Part shown: positions 51,498 through 62,434 of the stretch, piece by piece
Numbering within the stretch: position 1 is the first letter of the stretch
How the letters are laid out: each line of letters opens with the position of its first letter
Assembly (NCBI GenBank): GCA_949358305.1
Contig: OX442314.1
Span: 40,744,581-40,808,580, forward strand
Direction of reading: 5' to 3'
DNA length: 64,000 bases
Origin: Strigamia acuminata
Lineage: Eukaryota; Arthropoda; Chilopoda; Geophilomorpha; Linotaeniidae
Made by a program: the position numbers and the translations under genes
Notes under the pieces: generated by a model
Told to the model about the DNA's origin: nothing
Database searches by the model: none
What the model saw: the letters and a program-made list of their open reading frames with translations, nothing else

Positions 51498-54188
51498 TTA
51501 TTTCTTCAAGTTATCGGCGTAACTTGGCTTATCTTCCGAACTTGGTTCGTCCAGGTTGGGAGATGTGGTCAATTTTGAAGAGTAGTCCGAGGGGTCTTCG
51601 CTCTCGTTCAAGTAGAAACGTAAGTGACCTGGTGCTTCCAGCGGATTCCCCGTTCGTTCGTGGGCCCAAATTGGCGGCAAAAAGGGCGACATTCCCTGAT
51701 TGGTGTGATGGATTCTTTGGGCCTCGGCAATGCTGGTTGGCGCGCGATGGGCTCGGAGTAGTCGTTGATGCTGGATGAAGCGATCGCCTCCGGCTCCAGC
51801 TTCGATAGCGTTCTTCATCCAGACATAAAGAGAATAGCCACGGTCTGGGGTTTGGAGTAATTTTGTTTCAGTATCCTTCGTCAAGGACAACCCCGGGAAG
51901 TACATCCGGAGTCTGGCGGCGATCTGAGGTTCGGCCGTCTTTGAAGCTTTCATGCTCGATTTTGGGCGGAGCAATTTTCCTTTTGTTTCCTTCTTTTTGA
52001 GCGAGACTGGTTCGGCCAGTGGTTCGGAAGGTCTATTTTCCTTCGGCGGAGGCGGAGGAGGAGGCGTCGGATCCCTGGGAGCCGGAGTTTCCACGACGGG
52101 TGTGGTCACTGAAGACGACGGGCGTGGGTGTTGGATGATCGCTCGAACGTTCTGATAGGAGGTCTCTGGATCCGGGTCCTGGGCCACCATTTGGGCTCGA
52201 ATTACTGCCGCAGAGGGCACTAGGCGGGTCCAGCTGTCTACGAGAGCCGGCGGGACTTGGAAACCCTCGTGGGCCACCACGATCCAGGCTGCCACAGCAA
52301 CACGTGCGTTTCGGAAGGTGGCGGCGGCCAGCAAAATCGACATCAAGTCGGTAATGGCAACCACGATCCTCGTATTCCAATTTGGATGATCCCGATTTTT
52401 GTTCTGCGTATATTCAATCGAGATCCGCTGAAGGTTCGTGATGACGTTTTGGATCACGTTTTGTTGGTAGGAGTCCATCTCGCACAAAAGCGCTCTAGCT
52501 TGCTCCACGGTCGTTACCTCCAGAAACTGTTGCAACGTTACCTCCGAAGGGTTGATTGGAGTCGAGGCTTGGATGACTGCTGGGGCTGGCAACATCGGAT
52601 TGGGTCCCGTGGATGTCGTTGGCTGAGGCACAGATCTGACCAGACGTCTTGATTTTTCCGGTTCGGGCTTGTCCCAAACGATTGGAGTTCTCGTTGAAGT
52701 TGAGGCTTCGGGGATAGTTGGGAGAGGTTCGACTTTGGCCGGTCCAAAGCGAGCTTCTCGATGTCTGAGTTGTTCTTCAGAACTCAGTGTCGGTGCGCCG
52801 ATTATCACTTTCTTGCGAAAGGCGCTTGGGAGGCTGACGCTGGATGTTACGCTTCTCGTCTGCGAGAGTTCCGGCTTGATGAAAGCACTTGGCGCCGTCT
52901 CTAGACTCGAGGCGGTCGAGGGAGTCGGGCGGTAGACTGGTTTCGGCTGCATTTGTTGGTATTGCATAACTACCGCGAGGAGGTCCGCCTGAGTATACAT
53001 CTTCTTTTGCTCGGGGACCTCGTCGATAATTACCTCATCGTCGATCTTCATTGGTTCGGGACTGTCCCGAATTGATCGTGTATCTTCGCAGCGCCTCCTA
53101 TCTCGCTGTCGAATTTCTTCTTCACGATACGCTTTCCATGAACGTGCGCGACTCTCCGATCCTCTCCTTCTTCGTTCGTCTTGTAGACGGAGGTTCTCTC
53201 GTTCACGTCGGGCTCTTTCATCACGTTCGCGCAGGAACTCCTCTCGGTGTCTATTCCAGGATTCCTTGTTTTCTTCCCGCCGTCGGAAGTAATTTCTACG
53301 ATAATCGTCCCAATTTTCTTGGTTCCTATCGCGTCGGCGTTGATCTTCTCGGCGGTCGGGGCGTTCGCGTACATTTTCTCTTCTTCGGCTGGTTGACGGG
53401 GCATCCCTGGATTGAAATCGCGATGTTTGTGGGATCTCCGTCTTTCCCAGGCGAGAGAGAGCGCTTGGTTTGGCCAGGCGTTTCTCTGTCGCGGGTTTCT
53501 TATTCTGCGCGCTGCTGGAAGTGCTTGGCTTGTCCAGGCATGGTTTCTTCGCTGAGCAGCCTGCTTCGTCGTGCTCGTTGGAGAGACGTTTCTCGGCCTT
53601 CTGGCGTTTGCGACCAAAGAAGCCCAAAAAATGCAATTGATGCATTGCTCGTTGCGAGGTGATGAAACCGTGTCTCGGTCTCCAATCTGGGCGGTCGGGC
53701 CGGTCTTCGCGGATCTGAAGGAGCCAAAACCTGATTTCCTCGGTCGAGTAACCGTCCGGCTGTAGATAATTGAAAACCTCGTCATGTGCGGTCCGCCTTA
53801 CTTCTTCGTAATATGCCATATGAATCTGGTGTTTTTCTTCATCTGTTTCGGCGTCGCGCCATTGTTCGTAAACGTCCCATCCTCGCTGGTCGTCAGGAAA
53901 GGCGGCTCGGATTAGTGGATTCGGGATTGGCGCTGGCGGGTCCATATTTCTCGAGATAACTGCCCGTAAAGCTGCTTGATATTGGCGCGGCATGTAGTGG
54001 ATCAACGTTTGCTGGCTGGACCAGTAGCGGCTGATCGCACGGGACAATAAAAGGCGAATTTTCCATGGTTCAAAGTCGACCGCTTCTTCGAGCGCTTGTC
54101 GGAACAGTATGGGGATTACTTCGCGCCATAAGCTGCCTGCGGAAACTCTTTTCGGGTCGATTTGCCCCCACGTAGTGCGATATCCGTC
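51498..54188 (-). CDS. ORF3 main exon, element 3: env-position protein of unknown function
   Basis: 896 codons after acceptor TAATATTTAG|GAC. The frame is conserved with element 1 for 47 codons upstream of the first ATG (54047): TTWGQIDPKRVSAGSLW, PWKIRLLLSRAISRYW. Domains as in element 1: an N-terminal block to FGRKRQKAEKRL, a very Arg/Glu-rich linker (about 220-370 from the exon start), a helical block (TTVEQARALLCEMDSYQQ, TFRNARVAVAAWIVVAHE), Pro-rich stretches, and a C-terminal block (YSLYVWMKNAIEAG, FIQHQRLLRAHRAP, RIHHTNQGMSPFL). It lacks membrane or signal segments. Conservation of ends across two elements with a variable charged linker indicates selection on a protein. Role unknown. 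Confidence 0.9.
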   Translation of the reverse strand, partial: DGYRTTWGQIDPKRVSAGSLWREVIPILFRQALEEAVDFEPWKIRLLLSRAISRYWSSQQTLIHYMPRQYQAALRAVISRNMDPPAPIPNPLIRAAFPDDQRGWDVYEQWRDAETDEEKHQIHMAYYEEVRRTAHDEVFNYLQPDGYSTEEIRFWLLQIREDRPDRPDWRPRHGFITSQRAMHQLHFLGFFGRKRQKAEKRLSNEHDEAGCSAKKPCLDKPSTSSSAQNKKPATEKRLAKPSALSRLGKTEIPQTSRFQSRDAPSTSRRRENVRERPDRREDQRRRDRNQENWDDYRRNYFRRREENKESWNRHREEFLRERDERARRERENLRLQDERRRRGSESRARSWKAYREEEIRQRDRRRCEDTRSIRDSPEPMKIDDEVIIDEVPEQKKMYTQADLLAVVMQYQQMQPKPVYRPTPSTASSLETAPSAFIKPELSQTRSVTSSVSLPSAFRKKVIIGAPTLSSEEQLRHREARFGPAKVEPLPTIPEASTSTRTPIVWDKPEPEKSRRLVRSVPQPTTSTGPNPMLPAPAVIQASTPINPSEVTLQQFLEVTTVEQARALLCEMDSYQQNVIQNVITNLQRISIEYTQNKNRDHPNWNTRIVVAITDLMSILLAAATFRNARVAVAAWIVVAHEGFQVPPALVDSWTRLVPSAAVIRAQMVAQDPDPETSYQNVRAIIQHPRPSSSVTTPVVETPAPRDPTPPPPPPPKENRPSEPLAEPVSLKKKETKGKLLRPKSSMKASKTAEPQIAARLRMYFPGLSLTKDTETKLLQTPDRGYSLYVWMKNAIEAGAGGDRFIQHQRLLRAHRAPTSIAEAQRIHHTNQGMSPFLPPIWAHERTGNPLEAPGHLRFYLNESEDPSDYSSKLTTSPNLDEPSSEDKPSYADNLKK

Positions 54189-54457
54189 CTAAATATTAGA
54201 ATATTAATAAATATATTAGGATCGTTGATTAATTTGTCATATTTTTGTAGAGATTCTTTCGTCTAACACAAGATGGCGTCATGGTCGGCCATGTGCTTTT
54301 CGACCACGTGTCTTGAAGTTAATTTTTCTTTCGGTATTTGATTAATTTTGATAATTTGTCACTTAAAGTTAAATTATTTCTTCGTTTGTGGTCAGTCCAC
54401 GAACTTATTTCGTATTTTTGATTATCGATAATTGAATTTTTTCTATTTTTTACTTAC
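54189..54457 (-). other. ORF3 intron, element 3
   Basis: 269 nt, GTAAGT...TATTTAG. It shares with the element 1 intron the block ATGGCG-N-CATGGTCG-N-CCATGTGCTTTT (plus strand, about 54272-54300) and a CCACGAA hairpin at about 54381-54402. Confidence 0.7.
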
Positions 54458-54607
54458 GTCGGGTTGGACATCGGGTTCATTGGGTTCGTCCCAATTTCCC
54501 TCTTCGTTGTTTACAATGATTTGTAACAAATCCACTTGATCTTCATCGTCATCCTCGGAAGCGTTGTTTACGGCCCGTTCAATTTCTTTCTTCCAATCAT
54601 TTCTCAT
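54458..54607 (-). CDS. ORF3 exon 1, element 3 (short acidic exon)
   Basis: 50 codons from ATG at 54607 (MRNDWKKEIER), acidic, ending at a consensus donor GAC|GTAAGT. Phase 0. It joins in frame to the exon starting at 54188. It is the counterpart of 7012-7155 in element 1. Confidence 0.8.
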
Positions 54608-54785
54608 TTTTCGGAAACTAATTTGATTTCACGGCTGTCTCGAGGTGATCGTTGCTTAGTCGGAGATGACAGTGATAAGTGTGGGTCGGGTTAGAGGTTA
54701 ACTATTAGTCTCATGTCATCTTTGATTGGTTTGGCCAATTAAGACGCATTGTGGGACGTAACAGGTGTCCCCCCTGTGGTTGTTT

Positions 54786-57700
54786 TTATCGATTGTTTGA
54801 GACAATGGCCGGAGTCGCTTTTTGTTTTCCGACGAGTTTCCCGTCTTTTATGAACGGGTTTGGCTTGTGTCGGCGCATACCGTATATTTTATCAGGTTTG
54901 GGGATTCCTGTAGTCTTCTTTTTGTTTGATTGCTTTCCTTTTTTAGGAGATTCTGCGACTATTTCCTCCCTCCCCGAAATCTCATCCGGGGCGTCGGCCA
55001 CTTCGAGTAACTCATCTTGAACTAAATTGGTTGGGCCAGTTTGTTCATCTAAAAACATGTCGCGAATAATTGGATTTTTCGCTGGTTTCGTCTGATATTC
55101 CGTCCAAGCCTCTTGAGGAAACTCAGGTAAGTATGGAGTTAATTCTCGGGCGTGGATCGATCTAAAATTAACGTTATCTGCCAATCTTTTTAGCTTGAAA
55201 GCGTTTCCGCCGTGGGCTTCGAGTATGACGTACGGGCCGTCGCGTTTGTCTGCTAAGCCTGCGTGGATCCCCTTATCGGCGCTGGACTGAATATGTGTGT
55301 CTTTCCAGACGAGGTCATTGACTTTAAAATTGCAGAAGGGCCGATCCTTTCCAGCAATGCTAATACGATCTCTCATGTCGAATATGTGTGACATCATGTG
55401 CTGATAAGTGGCCGAAATTATTTGCTCCAGTCTGTCGACATAAATATGAGGCTTCTCAGGATCAATTTCCAGTATTTCCTCCGGTATTCGTGGGTCCCAG
55501 GGTACTCTGAGTTCCCGAGCGAAGTTTAGAAACGCGGGAGAAAATTTGCGGTTCCTTGAGATCGTTGTGCGGATGCTGAAGGCAATTTCACGAAGATATT
55601 CGTCCCAGCTGGAGTGAACATCGGTGAAAATTGCTAGTGCATATTTTATATCGCGATTTAACCTTTCGACGGGATTGGCCCGTGGATTATAGGTTGATGT
55701 ATATGATGTCTCGATGTCGAATTTTTTACAGAAGTCTTTATACAAATTTGACGCGAATTGTGGTCCATTATCGGAGATTAATTTTCGAGGGAATCCAAAA
55801 TGAAGCGCCACTTCGTACAAACATCGAATGATTTTTTGCTTAGTTGGTCTCTCCATTGGAAAGAGTTCGGGCCATCCAGTCGCGACATCCATGATTACTA
55901 ATATATATTTGTTTTTATTGGATGACGTGGGTTTTGGGCCCATTAAATCCACGCTCCAGCAATCGAAGGGTGCGAAAGGGCCAAGTGAGATTCTCTCGTA
56001 GTTCTTGGGCGTCCTCGGCTTGCACGCTTGGCATCTGGGGCAGTGATGAATAAAACGAACAATATCTCGGGTCATTTTTGGCCAGAAATAAAGTTGATTT
56101 GCTCGGTAGATCGTTCTGGCCACTCCAGAATGTCCGGCGAGCGGGTGTCCGTGGACCATCCACAGAAACCTTGTCAGCAGACTCCTGGGTATAACGACTT
56201 TCATCGAAGTTCCTGTCTCCGTCAGATCATCGCGGAAATTCGGGTGGTGTTTTAGTAGAAGTCCATCCTCGATTAAGTACGTGGAGGCTTCTCTTTCGAA
56301 TTCTTCACGTTGGATTTCGTCGAAATTCTCGTCGGGAAATACTTTATCTGTGATGAAGTCTCGATAAGTTTTACAGAAGTCGTCTGCCATCTGGGCGGCT
56401 ATTAATTCGTCCCTGGTGGGCGGTTTGCTATTCGTCCCCTTGCTTACGTGGGCGACGAATGCTCGAACGTACTTGTCGGAGATTCGAGGTTCTATTGTTA
56501 GCTCATAATTTGGGTGAGCGTCCTTGACCGACTGGTACGCTCGGAGCCAATAACTGTAATAATTCTGGTCTCCTGACTCGAGTTTCTCCTTGGGTAATTC
56601 GTTTAGCTTTTTAAATTCCCATTTTCGGACGGGGTTCGGACAGTAGAAGAGGCGTGAGTCGTCCTCTCCGCAGTCGGTCTCGTCTTCGGGGTCTGAAGCT
56701 GGGGCTCGTGAGAGGGCGTCTGCCACGACGTTGAATTTTCCGGGTCGGTATTCAATGATTAAGTCACAAGCCATTAATTCTAGCTGCCAGCGAGCCATTC
56801 TTCCGGACGGTTCCTTCAACGCCATTAACCACTTTAGTGCTTCGTGGTCAGTTTGTACGTTGAACTTGGTAAATTCCAGGTATGGTCTGAATTTTCGGAT
56901 TGCCCAGACGACGGCTAGACATTCTAACTCTGTCGCATTATAATTCTTTTCGGCTGCTTGTAATTTCCGGCTGATGAACATCGTCGGGACCTCTAACACT
57001 ACTCCGTCGATGTCATGCTTTTGAAGCAACGCAGCACCTAGGCCAATTCGACTGGCGTCGGTGTGAAGAGTGAATTCTCGATTAAGATCTGGTAGGGGAA
57101 TTCGTTTTACATCGATCAGCATTTGTTTTATTTTGTTAAACGATGTTTCGCAGTGGTCAGTCCACTCGAAATCTTTATCGTTGCGTAACAGATCTGTGAT
57201 GGGCGCCGCGACGTCTGCCAAATTTGGGAGCAATCGATTGAAGAAATTCACCATGCCCATGAAACGTTGGACTCCTTTTACATCTTCCGGGGCGGGGAAC
57301 TGGCTAATCGCCTGGGTCTTTTTCGGGTCGATGGATAGGCCACCTGTTCCGACTGTGTAACCCAGGAATGCCAATTCTTTGCGGCAAAATTTACTTTTCC
57401 CTGGATGAATGTTTAGACCGGCTTTTGTGAGTCGCTCCATGACGTCATTCACGTGTATCAGGTGATCTTCAAAAGTTTGGGAGACTATGACTATATCATC
57501 GAGGTAAGCCCATGCGTATTTGTGTAAGGCATCGCCGAGAACTTTTTCTATTAGTTTTTGAAAGGTGGCGGGTGCGTTTACTAACCCGAAGGGCATTACA
57601 TTAAACATCAGTCGACCCTGTGGTGCCCAAAAAGCTGTTTTCTCTTTATCCTCTTCCCGCAATTCAACCTGCCAGTAACCCTTGGACAAGTCCATGGTCG

Positions 57701-58891
57701 TGACCCAGTTAAATGGGGCGAGCTCCCGTAGAATCGCTTCTATTGACGGCATTTGGATGGGGTCGATGACGGTTATGGCGTTTAAAGGTCTATAATCGAT
57801 GCAGAGGCGCGGTTCGGAGCCTGGTCGCATGACGAGGACAATCCTCATTCCATATTCTCCGATGGCGTGCGACACGATCCCTTTTTCGAGTAACTCGTTG
57901 CACATCGTTCTTACGATATGTCTCTTTTGGGGATTCATAGTTTTAAAAGGTACTCGCACCGGTTTTCCCGTAACCAATTCGATCTCGTGCATTACGTAAC
58001 TAGTCTTTCCTGGATCTTTATTTAAGTTCTTCGAGTGCTTCTTGAGCATTTCCTCGAGGAGTTTCGTTTGTTCTTCTCCAAGATTGGCGTCCATGGCCAG
58101 ATTATGTATTAAATTCTCCTCTTGGAGGATAGTATTAAACGACTTAAAATTATAGTCTTGGATGAACTTCTTAATTTCGCCTCCTCCCCATTCCTCGTCG
58201 TCCTTAGCTTTGTCTAGGAGTTCCGGAGGTATTATGGGTAGTCGTGGGTCCTCGTGGTTGTCGATGTAATTCCACGAACGTGTGACTGGGTTGGGCTGGA
58301 TGTTCATCCGTTCCATCAAATCCATTCCTATCAGCAGGATTGTGTCTCGGGTTGGTAACACGATGAAGAAATGCTTAATCGTGCCTCCTTCCCATACAAA
58401 ATCGGTTGATAACGTCCCCACTGCTCTAACTTCTCCCGCTGCTGTAAGAACTCGAATATTCTCGTTCATTCCCCGTAATTTTTTCTGTATTTTTTCTTCG
58501 AGTGATTCGAATAAGTCGGTGGAGATAAACGACTGATCCGCTCCCGAGTCGAGTAGTCCCATTAACACCTTTTTGCCGAAAGAGACTGGTATTTTAGCCA
58601 GTACGCTCTTCGCTTCTGTTGATAGGTTGCAACGAAGTATTCGCTTTTTAAGAGGATTGGCCCCTTGGTCAAGCGGCAAAGTCATGAAAGCGTTGGCTAT
58701 ACCGTCTTCGTCTCTAATTTCGAATTTCCGTTTTTTGGTTGGAGTTGTGACTTCCTCGTTGGCAGCTTCCTCGAAGAATTCCAACAATTTTTTCATTTCT
58801 TTAATTTGTTTTTCCACCAGTGTAAGGTCCATCGTTTTCGAAGTTATCGCGAGCGGATGTGGAATCACTTTTGTTCCGCCCGCGAGTTCCA
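54786..58891 (-). CDS. pol: pol polyprotein, element 3 (PR-RT-RNase H-IN)
   Basis: About 1368 codons, -1 frame to gag. Counting from the GTG codon at 58868: protease DSGA at 107-110, RT LCIDYRPLN and YLDDIVIVS (about 455). RNase H has LHTDASRIGLGAALL. Integrase has an HHCC finger (HGHPLAGHSGV ... CPRCQAC), D-D-E (SVDLMGPK, SDNGPQFAS, NPVERLNRD), GPY/F-type DGPYVILEAHGGNAF and a basic tail with NPFIKDGKL. Collinear with element 1; no disabling lesion is seen. Confidence 0.97.
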
Positions 58892-61711
58892 GTTTTTTGT
58901 CATACTGTCGAATTTGGCGGTGAGTTCCTTCAAGATTTTTTCTTGTTCCTTCGCGAGCAATTTCACTAGCTCCTCACGCTCTGCGGCCTTGTCGTCGGCT
59001 TTTTTCTTTGCCAGTTTTGGGCAGGCCTGACGCCAGTGGCCGCCTTCGTTACAGAAATTACAAGGGCTTTTCTTCTTTCCCTCCCGCTCAAAAGGTTTTT
59101 TGGGGTAGTCCTTCTTCTCGGAAGTCGCCTCTGTTTTCGGGTTGTGGTGTTCCGATTTTCTGGACTTCATCTGAGGTCGGTAGCTGGGCGCCAGTTCCTT
59201 CCCCATGTTTGCGTATACCACATCGTTGATACCTTCGTCAGCCTCATCGCTTTCCGAGAATTGCTCAGAGTCTTCGCTTACTTCGTCTTCCGACTTTTCC
59301 TCGGCGGCGTTAGTTTGCGTGCGATAGGCCTTATTCGGAGGTGGTAAAGGGTTAGAAGCTTGTTGGTTTTTCTTTGAGGGGAGTGGCTCTATACTTCCGT
59401 TTAGATAATTTCGCGATTGGAGCAGCTTAGTGGAGTCTATGCTGCGCTCCTGTATTCGTTGCTGTCGGGCCACTCCTAGAGCTCGCTCTTCTTTTGTCAG
59501 ATTTTCGTTATACCGAGCATTTACTTCGGTGTGTTTCTTCTCGACGAAAGCTAGGATGGCTTTGAAATTATCCCCTTTAGGAGCGTTCATTTCTCGTAGG
59601 ACTTTGGTTGCGGTTTCGTTTAGTCCTTGTTCGAAGAGAGCTTTCTGAGCGTGTTGGTCAAATGGTTTGTCCATTTCACGGAACAGGCTGTCGGCTCGTT
59701 GTACGTATTCCCTCAGAGTTTCCCCGGGAGCTTGCTTCATAGAGCTTACTCTTTTCTGGATTTCTTGGCTCGTCTCGCCATATTGATTGTGGAACTTTAT
59801 GACGAAATCTTCCCAGTTTCGGGGTTGGACATCAGCGTACCAGTTTCGGGCCCGGTTGATCAGCATTTCTGGTATTCCGCGTGCAACCATTTCGTCGGGT
59901 TCCGCTCCTAAGCGATTAATCGTCAGGGCGACTTCGTCCAAAAACAAGTTGCCGGCGTTCCAGGATCCGTCGAACTTAATTAGTCTCAGGGTCGTCCACT
60001 TGATGTTGTTATCCTTGCGAGAATACAGCCATCGGTCTGCGGAGTAACGTTTCAACAATCCTTCGCTTCGATCGTCCTCCTCGGTCTCTTGGCCACGGCT
60101 TTGTTGAAGTTTTTGGTCCATGGCCTGAAGGAGTTCGTCTTTCATCGTCCGTAGTTGGTTGCTTAGCGAGTCAGTCTCACTAAGCAGCGGTGATGATCGT
60201 GGATTGTCGGAAGGGAGGCTTGGGTAATGCGTACCGTTGCCCGTCAGTCCGAACTGATTGTGTTGGAACGACGTTTTCCCTGATGATCCCGCGGTGTTCG
60301 GGTTATTCGTGAGGTCTTGCGCTATGGTTGAGTTATCTGGGTTCGCTTTCTCTGGAGCGGAGGTTTGGCTCAACTTTGTTCCGGGCGGTATCAGATCGTC
60401 CAGTCGGGTCCCCGTGAGGCCTTCGTTCGTTTTTTTGATAAAAACGTAGGAATCTCTCCCAGCATACGCTTCGGCGGCGTGTTTCTTTTCGAGGTGATTT
60501 TTAACTGCGTTAATCTCCTCGAGCGTCGGCATGGCCAGTTTATTTTGACCTACTTCGTTGCGTATTTGATTCTTCTGATTTATACATCTGATTAGCTCTG
60601 CGTTAGGGTCGCCTGGGTTGTTATTACTGGTTTGGCCAGTTTTCATTGCGAATGAGTTTTTTACTGCCCATGATTGTGCGCCCTGATTATTCCTCCTATC
60701 CTGTATAAACGCCTCGTACAGTTCTCCTTTGACTTCGTCCGATTCGTTCAAGATGCTATCTAGTCCGTTGACTCGGATACTGCCGTGAGATGCTTGAGAG
60801 TCGATACTTTCGCTGTCTGACGTTGCTTCGCCGCCTGTCTCGGACTGTTGTCGATCTGCTCCGACCCGACGTCGTTTCTCTCCGCGTCTGGCCGTGTTAT
60901 CTGCCGATCGTTTTTCAGTCCTCTGATTTACTAGGTCGATTACTCGGCTTAGCTCTGCGTAGGGATCCTTGTCCTGGTCGATCTCGATGCCGTGTGCGCA
61001 AGCTACCCGAGTTACTTCTATTGCTTTGGCTACCAGCTCCTTAGCTGTGTGAGACCGTTCTGGGGAGCTCTGTACGGAGTTTGGCTCCGAATGCTGGCTT
61101 AACCCGTTGCTTGGCGGCCGGATCTGGCAGTCCTTTGCCATTTCTCGTTCGATTATTTTCTGCTTCGCGAGCAATTCTCGAGCCAGCTCGCGCTCCAGTG
61201 CCATTTGTTTAGCTTGGTGTTCTTGTGCCAAGCTCTGTTCCATGGCAGCTAATTTCTCGCGATGCTCTCTGGCTAAATCTTCCATCAATTCGTTTTTCTT
61301 CTTCTCTAACGCGACTGTTCTTGCTTGGTCTGCGCGGGCAGCCTCGTTGATAATTGCGGCACTTGTGTTTGCCGCTTTATTTAGAAGAGTCATTAGATCC
61401 ATTTCACTGGGATCCTTTTCGACTGGTCTTGGGCTTTTCAATCCGAATCGAGGGTTTTCGAACGATTTATTTAGTCCGTTTTCTTCGTGAGAGCTTCCTG
61501 ATCCTTCGAATTCGCCTCCCGTAAACGGAAGTTGTCTTGCAAGGGGAAGGCTTTCACTTGATGATTCCGTTGAAACTTTAGTCGAGTTAGTCTCGACTTC
61601 TGGTTCCACGTGGTTCGCTTCTTCCGCTTTTTGGCGTTCGATTTCTTCGGCTTCTTTTCTATCCTTTTCGTCGTTACGCCTTTTTCTATCTTCTGCGGTA
61701 GTTTTTGTCAT
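58865..61711 (-). CDS. gag: gag polyprotein, element 3
   Basis: 948 codons from ATG at 61711. The N-terminus is Lys/Glu-rich with a long heptad-like helix (about 125-200, repeated LAREHREKL/LAQEHQAKQ/LARELLAKQ units). A Ser/Asn/Gly-rich region is followed by the gag domain (FLDEVALTINRLGAEPDEM, RNWYADVQPRNWEDFV) at about 575-720, aligned with element 1. One CX2CX4HX4C knuckle (CNFCNEGGHWRQAC) lies near the end. The N-terminal helical repeats are absent from element 1. Confidence 0.93.
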   Translation of the reverse strand: MTKTTAEDRKRRNDEKDRKEAEEIERQKAEEANHVEPEVETNSTKVSTESSSESLPLARQLPFTGGEFEGSGSSHEENGLNKSFENPRFGLKSPRPVEKDPSEMDLMTLLNKAANTSAAIINEAARADQARTVALEKKKNELMEDLAREHREKLAAMEQSLAQEHQAKQMALERELARELLAKQKIIEREMAKDCQIRPPSNGLSQHSEPNSVQSSPERSHTAKELVAKAIEVTRVACAHGIEIDQDKDPYAELSRVIDLVNQRTEKRSADNTARRGEKRRRVGADRQQSETGGEATSDSESIDSQASHGSIRVNGLDSILNESDEVKGELYEAFIQDRRNNQGAQSWAVKNSFAMKTGQTSNNNPGDPNAELIRCINQKNQIRNEVGQNKLAMPTLEEINAVKNHLEKKHAAEAYAGRDSYVFIKKTNEGLTGTRLDDLIPPGTKLSQTSAPEKANPDNSTIAQDLTNNPNTAGSSGKTSFQHNQFGLTGNGTHYPSLPSDNPRSSPLLSETDSLSNQLRTMKDELLQAMDQKLQQSRGQETEEDDRSEGLLKRYSADRWLYSRKDNNIKWTTLRLIKFDGSWNAGNLFLDEVALTINRLGAEPDEMVARGIPEMLINRARNWYADVQPRNWEDFVIKFHNQYGETSQEIQKRVSSMKQAPGETLREYVQRADSLFREMDKPFDQHAQKALFEQGLNETATKVLREMNAPKGDNFKAILAFVEKKHTEVNARYNENLTKEERALGVARQQRIQERSIDSTKLLQSRNYLNGSIEPLPSKKNQQASNPLPPPNKAYRTQTNAAEEKSEDEVSEDSEQFSESDEADEGINDVVYANMGKELAPSYRPQMKSRKSEHHNPKTEATSEKKDYPKKPFEREGKKKSPCNFCNEGGHWRQACPKLAKKKADDKAAEREELVKLLAKEQEKILKELTAKFDSMTKNWNSRAEQK
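58892..58898 (-). other. -1 ribosomal frameshift heptamer A AAA AAC, element 3
   Basis: Gag codons ACA AAA AAC TGG, 27 nt before the TGA stop, the same codon context as in element 1. The -1 frame is open into pol. Confidence 0.87.
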
Positions 61712-61783
61712 TTCTTACGATATAATGATCGATCGAAAGATCCCGGTTATTATTTAAAGTATTGTCTTAAGGTTAGCAAATCT

Positions 61784-61801
61784 ATCCCGGACAGACCCCC
61801 A
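61784..61801 (-). other. Primer binding site, element 3
   Basis: Two bases inside the 5' LTR the minus strand reads TGGGGGTCTGTCCGGGAT, 15 of 18 matching the proline-tRNA primer site and 17 of 18 matching element 1. Confidence 0.72.
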
Positions 61802-61803
61802 CG

Positions 61804-62434
61804 TGTCGTGATTCGACTTTGTGGTTAAAGATAATAAATAATACACTCGGGAATACAATATATTTCAAATACTGCTTTATTAAAACACGCTTACTAATAC
61901 AAATATAAGTCAAGATGTTTCCTGTGTTGGTCCTCGGATTCGGCTGCGAATACGAGTTGCCGCTAAACAATGGCGGATCCAATTGTTTAGTCCTACGCGT
62001 GGTCTATGTTTGTTGTCTAGGGTATTTCCACGTGTTATTATGAACACGCGAGAATTCGCTTTCTCGTGCGAATTAAACGAATATCGTTCGAATATTTATT
62101 CTAGCGTAGATTGGCTACGCTAAATAAATGTGGCTGTTGTACAGTTGAAATGGTCAGCGGGCACCGGTCCTCGATCAATCCGTGAAACGGCCTGAAAGGT
62201 GAGGTAAATGGTGCTCTTGCTGAAATGTGGTAACTGTAGTGTCGTTTCCGGTCAAGCATTGGCTATATATATTAACCGGAAATGACGTCATATGCAAATC
62301 CTTCTGATTATGCAGGTTCGCAGAAACACGCGACTAGTCAGTCTAGTCGGTATTTCTAGCGCGCTCTAGTGGCGAGTATTAGTAACACAATAATCACCGC
62401 TAATTACTTCTTCAGGTGATGCTGAATCACCACA
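61804..62434 (-). repeat. 5' LTR of element 3
   Basis: 631 bp, no difference seen from 50673-51303. It contains the promoter group at 62264-62299. Confidence 0.97.
62264..62299 (-). promoter_or_regulatory. Candidate U3 promoter of element 3
   Basis: On the minus strand: ATTTGCAT octamer (62292-62299), palindromic CRE TGACGTCA (62283-62290), TTCCGG, then TATATATA (62264-62272). Element 1 has the same order with a half CRE. The motifs are seen; activity is inferred. Confidence 0.6.

Larger units (their letters stand above)
50673..62434 (-). mobile_element. Full-length Ty3/gypsy-type LTR retrotransposon, element 3
   Basis: An 11.8-kb element on the minus strand, with 631-bp LTRs (50673-51303 and 61804-62434) that look identical, TGTCGTGATT...AATCACCACA ends, and TGGT duplicated at 50669-50672 and 62435-62438. 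The layout equals that of element 1: proline-tRNA-like primer site, gag, A AAA AAC shift, pol, two-exon third ORF, polypurine tract. Protein similarity to element 1 is clear throughout pol, while gag and ORF3 diverge more. All frames are open, so the element may be competent. Confidence 0.97.
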
